Shown: piece by piece, positions 45,331-56,038 of the stretch | Layout: every line of letters starts with the position of its first letter | Position numbering within the stretch: the first letter of the stretch is position 1 | DNA from: Isoetes taiwanensis | Lineage: Eukaryota; Streptophyta; Lycopodiopsida; Isoetales; Isoetaceae | DNA length: 64,000 bases | Reading direction: 5' to 3' | NCBI GenBank assembly: GCA_021234155.1 | Contig: JAJEKV010000056.1 | Location: 4,197,330-4,261,329 of the forward strand | The notes under the pieces: generated by a model | The model's database searches: none | Told to the model about the DNA's origin: nothing | Seen by the model: the letters and a program-made list of their open reading frames with translations, nothing else | Position numbers and translations under genes: made by a program

Positions 45331-45823
45331 GCAGAAGCTATCAGGTCAGAGAGAGCTTACATCCCTTGCTAAGGCAGAAGCTGGTGAGTATAGCTTCTTA
45401 TTTCTAGTATTATTCATTTAGTTTCTAAGTTTATCCAAAGTGATGGATATAACGGATCACATCGTCTTTTATATTGTAGGAAGTATGGGAGGAAAACTTG
45501 AGTGCAGCAGTAAGCCTTCAAGTTCTTGAAATTGCCGAGAAGTTCACACATGTGGCTGCAGTTATGCACTGCCACAGACTATGTGAAGCTTGATTGTGTT
45601 ACTGCAATATTCACAGGTTTTCTGAGTCGCAGTCAGCCATTGACCTCTGGAATGCATTTGTTCCAGTCTTTAATAACCTCTTCAGCCGTCATGGAGCCAC
45701 ATTGATGGGTAGGGAGAATGATCGCTTCTTGAAGCAAATAGCTTTCCATCTTTTGCAGCTTGCAGTTTTTCGCAATGAATCTATCCGCAGAAAGGCGCTT
45801 GTCAGCCATTGATTCTTGTCCGA
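45331..45823 (+). pseudogene. SPIKE1 (DOCK-family GEF) gene fragment
   Basis: SPIKE1 activates plant ROP GTPases and so controls actin and cell shape. The block after the acceptor TATATTGTAG (45479) encodes EVWEENLSAAVSLQVLEIAE and KFTHVAA. After a frameshift it reads TDYVKLDCVTAIFTGFLSRS and QPLT, and after another shift LWNAFVPVFNNLFSRHGATL, MGRENDRFLKQIAFHLLQLA and VFRNESIRRKAL. It ends before GTAAGC at 45824. These match, in order, the central armadillo-like region of SPIKE1, where ARENDRFLKQ(V/I)AFHLLRLAV is highly conserved. A short block at 45331-45384 before GTGAGT may be the preceding exon. Introns are kept, so genomic DNA was captured. The DHR1 and DHR2 domains are absent. Confidence 0.82.
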
Positions 45824-47689
45824 GTAAGCATTTCGTCTTCCAAAGTCTGGGTTTTCATAGGATAATGACTAAATATTCATGTTTTTTCATGCGGTGTTCT
45901 TTCTATCACTTCCACGACAAAGAAGATTATGCGTTATGCAACAATCTCGAAGACTATGCTTCCTCCGGAGAAAGCTCTCTTCCGAATCTTGAGCAACAGA
46001 TGATAGTAGTTAAAATGCATTACGATTGCGCACAAAATTTACATCTTGTTCAAGACCGCATTATCGATGTCCAAAAACTTGATGCATTACAACAATTAGC
46101 AAAAGCGTGAGATCTTTGCCACAAAAACTAAACTCATAGGTTGCACAATTGTTATTGGTAGCTGTTATGGTATGGATACACCGGGTAATTTATGTCTTGA
46201 TTATGGCGGTCATCTTTGAGCAATGGATAGATTATCTTAATGAGGTGAGCGTGAATGCGGTAGAGTCGCTGAGGAGGAGGTCTGCAAAGCAAAAAACGAC
46301 ACACTTGAAGGAATTTCGGTGGCTCATTTAATTTCAGCTGGCTCATTTAATGGTGGTTGAAATTATTTTTTGCAAATGATTCACTTGGTGTCCGAGATGA
46401 ATATATGTCTTTCCTTGACCACCTTCCGAGAGATGATGCGAAAAGAAGGGAAGGGGGAGGAGGGGAAAGTTCTATGAACTTCCTATTCGCATCATAGATG
46501 TTGCGTCTAACAATAAAAGTTGCATTGTAGAAGATGTGTATCCAGAGAAAGAACCATTTTCAATAGATGAAAGCATGGGCTATGCGGCTGTGCCTATCTG
46601 GAGTGATATAGCAAGTATATATGAATTCATTGAAGAAGCTGGAGAAGCCTTGAAATATAGGAGAAAATTCAAGATGGAAGAGGTGAAAATTGATGATCTA
46701 AAATCTCATGTCAGGAAGAAATTTTGCCTAAGGAACTTGACTTTTGACAAGAATTTAAGGCCTGACGAGCTGTAGTCTGCTTGCATGCGGTTGCTAAGGC
46801 ATGCTTCTCAGCTGCAAAAGTATACAGAAGACCTGCCACTTTGCATATCTTACGAGTTGCGTTTGCCTCAAGGCACAAAGGGTGTGGCTAACTTAAACTG
46901 GGACTTTAGTATGTCTGACCTATAAATAAGGCATGCAAAAAATCAATGGTACCAGAAATATATTGTATTGGGAGAAGTAATGAAATGCTTTATTACAACC
47001 CTTTCTCATTTCCATGGTCAGGCAGCTGTTCGAATTTTTATCCTTCTGATTCCTAATAATGGTTTTGTTAGTGTACCGCATTTCATATGCACTGCTTTTG
47101 TATCTTTTGTGTGTAGTGGCTTGCTTGAGTCCGTTCTGCAGGGCATGAGGTTGCCAGGAGGCTATGTAATCAATTTCTTTAAAAAAAGGTATGATAAATA
47201 TTTTAAATCGATAGCTGTTTAGCCAAAGAATTTATGTAACAATTCAACCTATCGACTAAATGCTATCCTTTGTGGAGGGGAATTCCACAAAAGTCAGAGG
47301 TCTGGGCTTGCCATGTAAGCTAAATTACTTTCAAAAGTATGCATGTAAGTCTCTACATTTCAGCTATTTAATTAGTTGCAGGTGGAAAAATGAGATGTTA
47401 TATTATCATGTTGCTATGTTTGGTTGTGAAGGAGGTTGCTAGTTGGGAGAGCTTTTCTAAGAACTTGCTACAGGACTAGGTTGCATATTTATTATGTTAC
47501 TGACAAGAGCGAAGCATTTGATAATAAGAAATTGTAACATGGGTTACCATTTGTCTATTATCTATCATGGTATTATGTCACACTTAATATTAGGGCTTGG
47601 ATTCTTTAGTGCCCTTCCATCCATCATTAGAGTATTAGGTAATGTCTATATCGACACCCCTACACCATCCTTAAGGCCCCGAAGGGGCC
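45824..47689 (+). other. Unrecognised coding-like blocks within the insert
   Basis: Open stretches include KEDYALCNNLEDYASSGESS (about 45920), VYPEKEPFSIDESMGYAAVP, then IWSDIASIYEFIEEAGEALK (46536-46680) and HASQLQKYTEDLPLCISYEL (about 46800-46860). Their composition looks like real exons, perhaps of further captured genes, but I cannot name them. From 47230 to 47689 nothing is seen except GGCCCC-GAA-GGGGCC, a perfect small hairpin at 47675-47689. Confidence 0.4.
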
Positions 47690-48185
47690 AAAATTTTTTT
47701 TTGTTAACACAAACCATTAACACAAAACTACTATTAACATTATTAACACAAACCATTGCATTTGACACATTTAAATTAAAATCCCCCTTAAACCCCCTTT
47801 GGTTTGGGTGCATATTCACACGGGGGGTTACTCCGGGCAACGAGAGCTGTCGGATGGGCATATTTGCCCTTTATTCCAAGATCTGGACCGTACATAGCGA
47901 TCCTCGTTTGTGGGGTATGCATGTACAAATTTTTGTATACTGTATATTAAGGTTTGCAAAATACTATAAGGTTTGAGAGAATGTACATAATGGTGTTAAT
48001 TTTGTACATGTATTGTAAATTTTTTGGGGCTCTCGCTGCCCTACGTAACCCCCCGTGTGAATATGCACCCAAACCAAAGGGGGTTTAAGGGGGATTTTAA
48101 TTTAAATGTGTCAAATGCAATGGTTTGTGTTAATAATGTTAATAGTAGTTTTGTGTTAATGGTTTGTGTTAACAAAAAAAATTTT
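47690..48185. repeat. Near-perfect inverted repeat, 158-bp arms
   Basis: The arms 47690-47847 and 48028-48185 are reverse complements. About 138 bp from the outer ends I see no mismatch, and only a few bases differ near the loop (CTCCGGGCAACG against GTAGGGCAGCG). The spacer is 180 bp and contains direct repeats of a TTTTGTATAC kind. A transcript would fold into one long hairpin. It could be a foldback transposon end or a separate MITE. Confidence 0.92.
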
Positions 48186-48211
48186 AAGGGGGTTTAAGGG
48201 GGTTTAATATG

Positions 48212-48874
48212 CACATAAGGTTAGGAACAGTGGATACAAGCAAAGAAGACATAACTACTCATGGGGCTGAAGAAGATACACCATCTAAAGACATAAACAG
48301 TCATAAACTTGTCACTATTCCTAAGAAAAGAGTGAAAAAAACAGAAGCAAAAAAATTAATGAACGATCATAAAGTGGATCTAGGGAAGTCTGGTAGACGA
48401 AAGAGAAAGCTTAAGGGTGCAACAAGAACAAGATGAGGAAATTAAAATAAATGATGTAATGGCCATGCTAGAACCTAAGGTGCCTGCAAACTTTGAAGAA
48501 GCCATGAGTTCAAAGGATGCACAGAAGTGGAGACATACAATGGATGAGGAAATCCAGTCCTTCAAAAGAACTGAAGCGTTTGAACTTGTGGAAAAGCCAA
48601 TTGGAAAAAATGTTGTAGATAACAAATGGATTTTCAAGCTTAAACTTGGGCCTGATGGAAATTCTCAAATCTACAAGGCTAGACTAGTTGCCAGAGATTA
48701 ATCTGAAAAGAAAGGGTTAGATTATGACGAGATATTTTCACCTATTGTCAAACTAGCAAGTATCAGGATGCTTTTGGCTTATGCAAACAAGAAGAAATCT
48801 TTATGAAGCAAGCGATGGGATATGAACAAGGAAATAATTTGGTTTGGAGATTTTATGGATTAAAGCAGTCACCT
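48212..48874 (+). pseudogene. Copia-2 pol: linker and N-terminal half of reverse transcriptase
   Basis: HGAEEDTPSKDINSHKL and a Lys-rich linker lead into NFEEAMSSKDAQKWRHTMDE, EIQSFKRTEAFELVEKPIGK and WIFKLKLGPDGNSQIYKARL, the typical copia RT start (WI(F/Y)K-x-K, YKARLVA). It then continues LDYDEIFSPIVKLASIRMLL. The stretch WRFYGLKQSP is cut by the gypsy element exactly at the CACCT target site. Stops and frameshifts occur near 48436, 48701 and 48800. Confidence 0.88.
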
Positions 48875-49468
48875 TGTTTGGGGTCTGGGTTCGGGAACTC
48901 CTGGAAGACAGCCCTCTGTGAGGACCCGTGGATCTAACAGGAGAATCCGGGGGACTATGTCACGCGGGATTTGCAAGAAGAGAATAAGAAGAAGAAAACA
49001 GAACAAAAGAGAACAATGAGAGGAAAATGATAAGCTTCCTTGATATCAATGATGAACATACATGAGCTCTCACAATCGAGAGAAGACTGAAAAGAGACAA
49101 GACTCAAAACTCATTTAAAAATCATGTGCTAGCTCTACTCATATATATAGTACAATGGCCTTTGGCCCAATATAGACACTCTGACTGATCTCGGTGCCGA
49201 CTCCTGGAAGAAGGCCTGATTTGCAGGAATGCTGGCGGTGCCTCTTGAAGTGCCTAGAATCACGCTGACGCTGACGCGGGCGGAGACGGGCCGTCACTTG
49301 TCTGAGCGGTGCCTCTTGGTAGCAGACCCAGGCTTTGACTGCGTGGTCTGCTGCTTGGTCTTTTGCTGGGCTTTTGACGGCTGACCCGTGCCTGTCTGTG
49401 GATCCTTGAGCTTGACTTGGTCCGTCGTATGCATGAATAGTCCTGTACCAGGAGGCACAGGACTAACA
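48875..49468 (-). mobile_element. 3' LTR of the gypsy element
   Basis: In element direction it begins TGTTAGTCCTG after a G-rich polypurine tract (GGTGGGGGGGAG, complement of 49469-49480) and ends CAGACCCCAAACA. Confidence 0.93.
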
Positions 49469-49499
49469 CTCCCCCCCACCAAACGACAGGAGGAAGTGT

Positions 49500-50185
49500 C
49501 TCTGAGGGCGGGAAGCCATCAATCTGAAAGTGATCCTCACGGGAGTGAGGACGGGCACCATTATGGTAAGTGCCAATGAGATCCTGGCGGATTTGAAGAG
49601 CAGGAGGAGTGTTGAGCCCAAGGGCAGGATCGGCGTCAATGAGAAAATGAGAGCGCACCATGTCTTCAAGGGCAGCATGGGCTTCAGAAGAAACAAACTG
49701 GCACTCCATGAGTAGGCAGTCCGAGACCCAAGGCACCGGACACCGGCATTCGGATTGCAAAGTGAAAGATGGGACGCCGATTTAAAGAGCTGACCGTAAA
49801 CCGGCTTGACAAAGCATGATCAAGGATCTGGTGAGGTGGCGGCATTCTGCAAGAAGGTGTCAAGACCATGAAGAGCATCAGCAGGGCGTTGCCAACCACG
49901 CTCATTGGGAATATAGATCCAATTGGTAGTGTTATCAAGGGTGGCACCATCCTCCCAATTGGAGCGACGAACAAAACGGGGATCCCACCGGAGATCCGGC
50001 CGAGATCCGGAGGCGGAGTCCATCCAGCATGGCCATCCATGACCTTGGTCCAAAAGGGGAGACGCCAATCAGAGGTGAGGAACCTGGGGCGTGGAGGGAC
50101 ACCCAGGGAAGCATAGGGAGAGGGGACCATGCCCGTGGGCGTGGGCTGCTGAGCCTGCTCCCCGAATTCACGGACAAGGTCCGGA
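49500..50185 (-). pseudogene. Possible frameshifted tail of the gypsy extra ORF
   Basis: Beyond the stop at 50186, minus-strand frames still show protein-like sequence: LTSDWRLPFWTKVMDGHAGW in one frame and DPRFVRRSNWEDGATLDNTT in another, continuing to about 49820. It may be the original C-terminus of the extra ORF, or untranslated sequence before the LTR. Confidence 0.4.
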
Positions 50186-52430
50186 TCAAGAGCTTTGCAC
50201 CAATGGTCCCAAACGAAGGTGGAGCCGAGAGTTTCTGGGAGGGCTATCCCAACCCGTGGGGACTGTCTTGCTATCCGTAAGAGCACGCGGTTGATTGTAA
50301 CCGCCAGTGCTTTGCATATAAACTTGTGCAAAGGGAAGATCCTCGGGATGTCCCAGATACTTCCTTATCTGTTGCAGCGCTTCAGCTTGCCAGAGAGGCA
50401 ATTGATGAGCAAGCTCAGGCATGTACTCTTGATGAAGAGCATGTGTCTGATCATGATCAGACAGATAGGGGTTGTTATCCAAAAGCAACCATTGAAGTGT
50501 GGGATCACCCTGAAAGTTCTGATGTGGCCCATCTCGAAATCTGTCCTGTGTATTAGCCAGATAGAAATCATGAAAAATGTACGCCATTGGCTGAACAACT
50601 CTGAAGGTGATGAAATCCGGATCTGCACAGTGAATGAGATCAAAGACCAAAAGGGCACAGAATAAACCTTTGTCTTCAATAGAGAGGTCTGGCCAGATCC
50701 GAAGAAAATCTGCAGTGCACAGGGGAACATCAACGGGACCATCAGCCCCATGCCACTTCAGAAGAAAGAGGTGTCGGCGGGCAACCACATAATCCAGATA
50801 ACTGGAAGGAACAGGGAAATCAACAGGCAGGTTGATAGCAATGGTAACATAGCCGTCAAGTTTGGTCTGAGCCTCATCAGCAAACTGAATAGCTTGCTGT
50901 AGCTGTTGTTCGAGGTCACGGATCCGGTTCTCCTTTTCTAACAGGAGGCGTGACTGGTCACGGACCCGTTTCTGAGAAGTCGTGGCATGTGAGGAGGATT
51001 GCCCAGGAACATTGAGTCGAAGCACGGCAATCTCAGCGTCATCAAGAATTTTTTGTTTCTGAACCACTGTAAGCTGATCTTGGAGAGATGTGAGCTGAGA
51101 GGTCTGCGTGGAAAGCTGAGCTGTCAAAGAGGCAAGTTGAGCGTCACGCGCTGTAAGGTCTTGGGCTTGAGTGTTGTAATTCCGAGAGAGTTCTGTATAC
51201 AGCGTGTCCAGTTTGGCAATGTCTTTATCCTTGGCAGCCAAGAGAGTCTCTCTTGCCTTGACCTGCTCCAATAATTCTTGAATGGTGGTCTGCAATTGAG
51301 CCTGCTGATCGGCAATCAGACTATTCTGATTTTGGGCAGCCTTTAGATCCTCACGGGCCTGTAAAAAAACCTCGTGATTGTCTTGAAGCTGGGTCTCCAG
51401 AGTCTGAACTTGCGTGGTAGCAGCTTGAAGATCTCGGTGAACCGCGTCTGAGGCCTCCAGGGCCGTTTGAACCCCATTCATGAGAGCTTCCTGGGATTCT
51501 TGTAACTTGAGAGCAGCAGCTTGAACATCCTGCTGATATTGATACAACAGCTGGCGAGGGTGCTGAGGTGGGGGAGCCTGCTGTTGCCTTGTTTGTGACG
51601 TTTGGGAGACATGGTGAGAACTAGAGTGCTTGGTTGCTGTAGAGGAGGAGGAGACAGTGACATGCGTGTGCTGAAGGTTGACATGACCAGAAGAAGAAGG
51701 GCGTGAAGTGCCAACTTGGTGAGTCTGAGGAAGGGACTGCTGAGTGGAATCATGAGAATGAAGAGGTGTTGGAGGAAAGTAATGACGGATGATGGCTTGA
51801 AGATGGCCTCCCACGGAAACTTCAGAGATAGGGGAGGGGGCCGCCCTAAGACGGTCGACTTCTTGAAGAAGGCTGTAGAACAACAATTGGGGCCAATCAA
51901 TGTGGTGGTTGGAGCGGATAGCAGTGATCACCAAATTATAGAAAGGCTTATTGATATGGGTGTTCTTGATAGAATACCCAAGGAACTTTCGCCACAGAAA
52001 CTTAACAAAAGTTTCATGGGTCTTGTCAATATTTGTCAGGCGATGCATGTTCGCTTGATAAGCAGGAGCACCAAACTCAGTGACATCGAGATCCTGTAAG
52101 GCAGCCCAAGATAAACAAGGGGTTTGCAAAGGAATATGGAATACCTCAGAAATCAGGTGTTGGGTCAGCGAAATGGTGGTGCCATCGACCACAGTAGTGT
52201 ATCCATGCGGGCTATTGACGATGTGAGCGAGGAACTGCTTCAATTGGTCTGGATTTGGAGCCGGAAGTTCCATTTGTGAGAATTTGATAAAGCTTCTGCC
52301 GTTCCGCGACTTCACGATTTGGGCCAACAAGTGCTTCACGAAAAGTGGGCGTCAAGAAGGATACTGACTCGAAAAGAGCCGGGTCCCTGGGAGCAGTAGC
52401 TTGAAGTGTAGGAAATTTTGGGGCAGCCAT
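50186..52430 (-). pseudogene. Gypsy extra ORF (env-like position): coiled-coil protein of about 740 aa
   Basis: A 717-codon open frame lies downstream of integrase in sense. Its natural start may be MAAPKFPTLQATAPRDPALF at 52430, joined by one frameshift near 52280. The N-terminal third (PNPDQLKQFLAHIVNSPHGY; ISLTQHLISEVFHIP; FVKFLWRKFLGYSIKNTHIN; ITAIRSNHHIDWPQLLFYSL) resembles the 'putative plant transposon protein' domain found in ORFs of plant gypsy elements. The middle is Ser/Thr/His/Gln-rich. Then a coiled coil of about 230 residues follows (QTLETQLQDNHEVFLQARED to EKENRIRDLEQQLQQAIQFA). The C-terminal part has DFLRIWPDLSIEDKGLFCAL. I see no signal peptide and no membrane segment, so it does not look like an envelope protein. 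A role in packaging or assembly is speculative. Confidence 0.7.
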
Positions 52431-53364
52431 AGCAAAGAGCTTCAAAAAAGAACGGTGATGCAAAGGCGGAGAGCGGAGAACAGAGGACGAAAGCGCAGAG
52501 AGACGAAAAAGGTTTAGGGCGCGCAAATGGAGGCGAAGGGGCATGATGAGGGCGAAACTGCAACCGTTGATGGTGCCAGGTATCGAGAGATGCCAAGGAG
52601 GCGATTGAGAGGCAAAAATTTGGCTAAGTCCCCAAACAGTAAAGGGAGAAGCAAGGAACGGTGGAGATGAGACGTGAGAGAATGATCGGATGGGACAGGT
52701 GGCAAAAGGACGCACATTAATGTTTGACGGGCGTGAAAAGAAGGAATGGCATTTAATGCTGGCAACTCGAAGTGGGATATCATTAAAACGAATGTGTCAG
52801 AAGGTACCATGGCTAGATATGCGGCTGGAGAAAAGATTCTCATTTTAGAAACAACCTTGTATTGCAAACACGTTGGCGATTTTTTTGATTGGTCCACGTC
52901 AACAAGGAGTTCCGCGGTTGGCTATATAAGACGAACCGGGAGTGAAGCGAAGACATCCGATGGCGCTCAGTATGTCTGCTGCTGGTTTGCATGATCACTG
53001 CACTATGCCTTCAAACTGTTTGGAGTGGATTACCTGCAAGATGGATTGTCTGGACCTCTGGCGCTGCCACAACCGTGGCATGGCGATGGACGGGTGGTGT
53101 GCCGGGATGGCTGAGCATCCCGATCCGAAGACCAACGGGATGGAGGTGATTCTGCACCTTCGCTGGGACCCGGAGCATAATCGCTACCACATCCTGCGTA
53201 TCACCTCTGCTCCGAACCCGGAGTAGAGGGTTTTTCTTCTTAGGACTTAGTAGATAGGGCTCTAAGCCCGTTTTTGTATATAGGGCAGTGCCCATAGCGG
53301 AAATAGCTGGCCTGTGCCCACATTTTGTAAAAAATTCCACCTATAATATAAATATGCCACTGGT

Positions 53365-54775
53365 TTATTCACTATCTGTTGTGTTGGTGTCTGGAACAGC
53401 ATCTATTTGTTGATTTTCACTTTCTGTGGTATGAAATGTTTTGAGGCGAAAGCCATTAACCAGTGTAGGTAATGGAGTTCCATCTAACTCAGCCAGCTGG
53501 AAAACGCTGGGTTGCACCACTTGAACAATTTGATAAGGGCCAAGCCATCGAAACTTAAGCTTACCCGGAAAATTTTTGTACCGAGAATCATAAAGAAGAA
53601 CCAAATCTCCTTCTTTGAATGTTTTTGTCTTCAGACGTTTATCATGTAAAGATTTTTGCAACTGTTGTCCATGAAGAACACGAATATAAGCATCCCTTCT
53701 AAGTTCATCCAACTGTTCCAATTGATAAACCCTTTCTTTGAGTGCAGCAGGCGGATTATGGGCGGTAGCCAGTTGAAAACGGAGAGTTGGAAGGATGTAT
53801 TCAAACGACATGAGAGCTTCTTGACCATAAACCAATTTGAAAGGAGTGTGGCCTGTAGCTATTTTGAAACAAGTATTGTAAGCCCAAAGAACAGTAGGAA
53901 GCTTGATTTGCCAGTCAGTGCGAGAAGCGTCACAAATTTTCTTGAGAATTGTGACCAGAGTTTTGTTGGTGCTCTCTGCCAAACCATTCCCTTGAGGATA
54001 GTAAGGTATGCTCTTGTGATGATGTATCAGGAGATAATCCGTCAGCTCCTTGATGGTATGATTGATAAAATGGACACCACGATCATCGACCAGCTCAGGT
54101 AGGGGCAGCCAAATCGCGTGATGATTTGTTGATAGATGACCTTGGGCGCGGCTTTTGCCGCAGTGTTGTCTGGAAGTGCGCAAGCTTCCGCCCATTTGGT
54201 AGCGTAGTCAGTGAGAACCAGAATGTAGTGGGCACGGGTGTGCCGCGCAGGAGGGTCAATGGGTCCCACAAAATCCATCCCCCATTTGCTGAAGGGAAGT
54301 GGCGTGGCGACCGGCGTCAAGGGAAGAGCGTCACGGGCCGTGGGCCATCCCCACGCACCGGCAAGCATCACACGCGTCGGGCGTGGGGTGGCGTCTTTGA
54401 AAAGCGTGGGCCAAAAATAACCATAAGAAGAAGGATTTTGCGTGCCGTGGTGTCACCATGAAAATGACCACCACCGAGCCCTTCATGTGCTTCTCGAACA
54501 ATATCTGGGACCTCATGAGGGAGAACACACCTGGCGGGAAGGGCGGTGTATCCTTACCCTTTTGTAAAGATGGCCTGCAACCATGGTGTAGTCACGGACC
54601 TCGCGGAGAAATTGGTGTTGACGGGATTGTCGCTTGGCGTGTGAGAGCATGGCGTCCTCTGGTGGAAGAGCGCCTGTGAGGAGATACTGCTGAAAGTCGT
54701 GGAACCAATGTGGTGTTGCCGTGACCAGAAAGAGTTGAGCGTCAGGAAAGGCGCCCGAGACTCAAAGTGGAGGGA
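53365..54775 (-). pseudogene. Gypsy integrase
   Basis: The N-terminal zinc-binding HHCC part is visible as PDIVREAHEGLGGGHFHGD in one frame and PDACDACRCVG in the next. The core has the three acidic residues in two frames: KWGMDFVGPIDPP and LTDYATKWAEACALP (first Asp); after a frameshift near 54100, ELVDDRGVHFINHTI (second Asp); and YYPQGNGLAESTNKTL (Glu). The C-terminal domain continues GDLVLLYDSRYKNFPGKLKF, RWLGPYQIVQVVQPSVFQL and ends in a stop at 53365. At least two frameshifts break the gene, though residues are otherwise well conserved. Confidence 0.88.
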
Positions 54776-56038
54776 TCATCCGCGGTGGATGCGTGAGAGA
54801 TAATCCGGGACAACATGAGATTTGCCTGCCTTGTGAACAATTTCAAAAGGTGCAAATTCTTGCAGAAGGAGAACCCAACGAGCAATGCGGCCCGTGGGCG
54901 TGGATTTGTTGAGCAAATAAAGGAGTGCTTGGTGGTCAACAAAGAATTTGATTTGACTGCCTAAAAGATAGTGACGGAAGCGTTGGACACAGAAAATTAA
55001 ACCCAAGGCTTCATGCTGCGTGGCGAGTAGCGCTTCAATGAAATTGAGTTTTCTACCGGGCATATCGGTTTGGTTTGTCGATTCGCGATCATATTCTTGA
55101 GAAAGAACAGCTCCAATAGCAAACGCCGAGACATCGACATGAACATGAAAGGGCTTGTCCCATTGAGGAGGAACGAGAACCGGGGCCTGAGTAAGCAAGA
55201 GCTTCAACTGTTGGAAAGCAGCATCCGCCTGGGAATTCCAAGCCCAGGTGGATTCATCACCCGTGAGTTTATGAATGGGATCTGCAATGGCTGCAAGTCC
55301 AGGAATGAAGGTGGAGTAATAATTGACCTTACCCAGGAAAGAGCGTGTCTCCTTGATATTGGCTGGTGCTTGAGCTTTGAGCACACAACTGATTTTGGCA
55401 GGATCCGTGGTGATACCTGCTTTGCTGACTACGTGCCCTAACAGAACACCTGAAGTGACGCAAAAGGTGCATTTCTCTGGATTGAGACTAATGCCGGACT
55501 CATCACATTTCTGAAAGACGAGTTCCAATTTATCCAAATGGTCAGCCATGGAACTGTAGGCAGAGAAGTCATCTTGAAAAATTTGCAAGAAGGGAGTTTC
55601 CTTCATAAAATCATGAAAAACTGAGAGCATGATGCGTTGAAACGTTGATGGAGAGTTTGATAATCCAAAAGGAACCACCTTGTAGGCAAAAGTGCCCCAC
55701 GGGGTGGTGAAAGTAGTCTTGAGTTGATCAGATTCTTTGATTGAGATCTGATTGTAGCCAGAAAAACCATCCATGAAGGAGTACATCTCATGTCCAGCAA
55801 CCTCTTCCAGAACCTGGTCTGTGAAGGGAAGTGGAAAATGATCACGCTCCGTGGCCTGATTGAGTTTTCGGTAGTCCACGCAAACGCGGATCTTGCCATT
55901 GTGTTTGAGTGCAATGACGATGGGGCTCACCCATTCAGAATGTTTGACCTCATAGATCAAACCTGCAGCAAGGAGTTTGTCAATTTCCACCTTGACGCGA
56001 TCACGGTAATTGGGGTTGAGCCGGTACTGTCGTTGCTA
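54776..56038 (-). CDS. Gypsy reverse transcriptase-RNase H
   Basis: One open frame of about 420 codons begins right after an in-frame TAG (complement of 56036-56038) that separates it from the protease part. RT motifs: LIYEVKHSEWVSPIVIALKH, KIRVCVDYRKLN, HEMYSFMDGFSGYNQISIKE, FAYKVVPFGLSNSPSTFQ, LQIFQDDFSAYSS (the YxDD box appears as FQDD, aspartates kept), LNPEKCTFCVTSGVLLGHVV. RNase H: FHVHVDVSAFAIGAVLSQE and ATQHEALGLIFCVQRFRHYL, with the first Asp and Glu present, and then FFVDHQALLYLLN. The frame looks intact. Translation would require read-through of the TAG or a separate start. Confidence 0.9.

Larger units (their letters stand above)
44632..48211. mobile_element. 3.58-kb insertion in copia-2, carries host gene fragments
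   Basis: TAATATG lies at 44625-44631 and again at 48205-48211. The copia-2 reading frame is continuous if one copy and the sequence between are ignored (it ends DDDDNM on the left and resumes HIRLGTVDTSKED on the right). The insert has no transposase that I recognise. It holds a SPIKE1 fragment, other unrecognised coding-like blocks and, at its right end, a long inverted repeat. The ends (TAGCATAATAACAGGGGG and GGGTTTAAGGGGGTTT) are not inverted repeats of each other. This looks like a non-autonomous DNA transposon that picked up gene pieces, but the class is open. Confidence 0.75.

Noticed and set aside
44632-48211. Helitron
   Set aside because: A 7-bp duplication is present, the insertion is not between A and T, and the right end lacks a CTRR terminus.
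49260-50331. Several overlapping frames on both strands near the gypsy 3' LTR
   Set aside because: LTR sequence and shadows of the extra ORF tail. The same LTR frames recur at 59728-60093.
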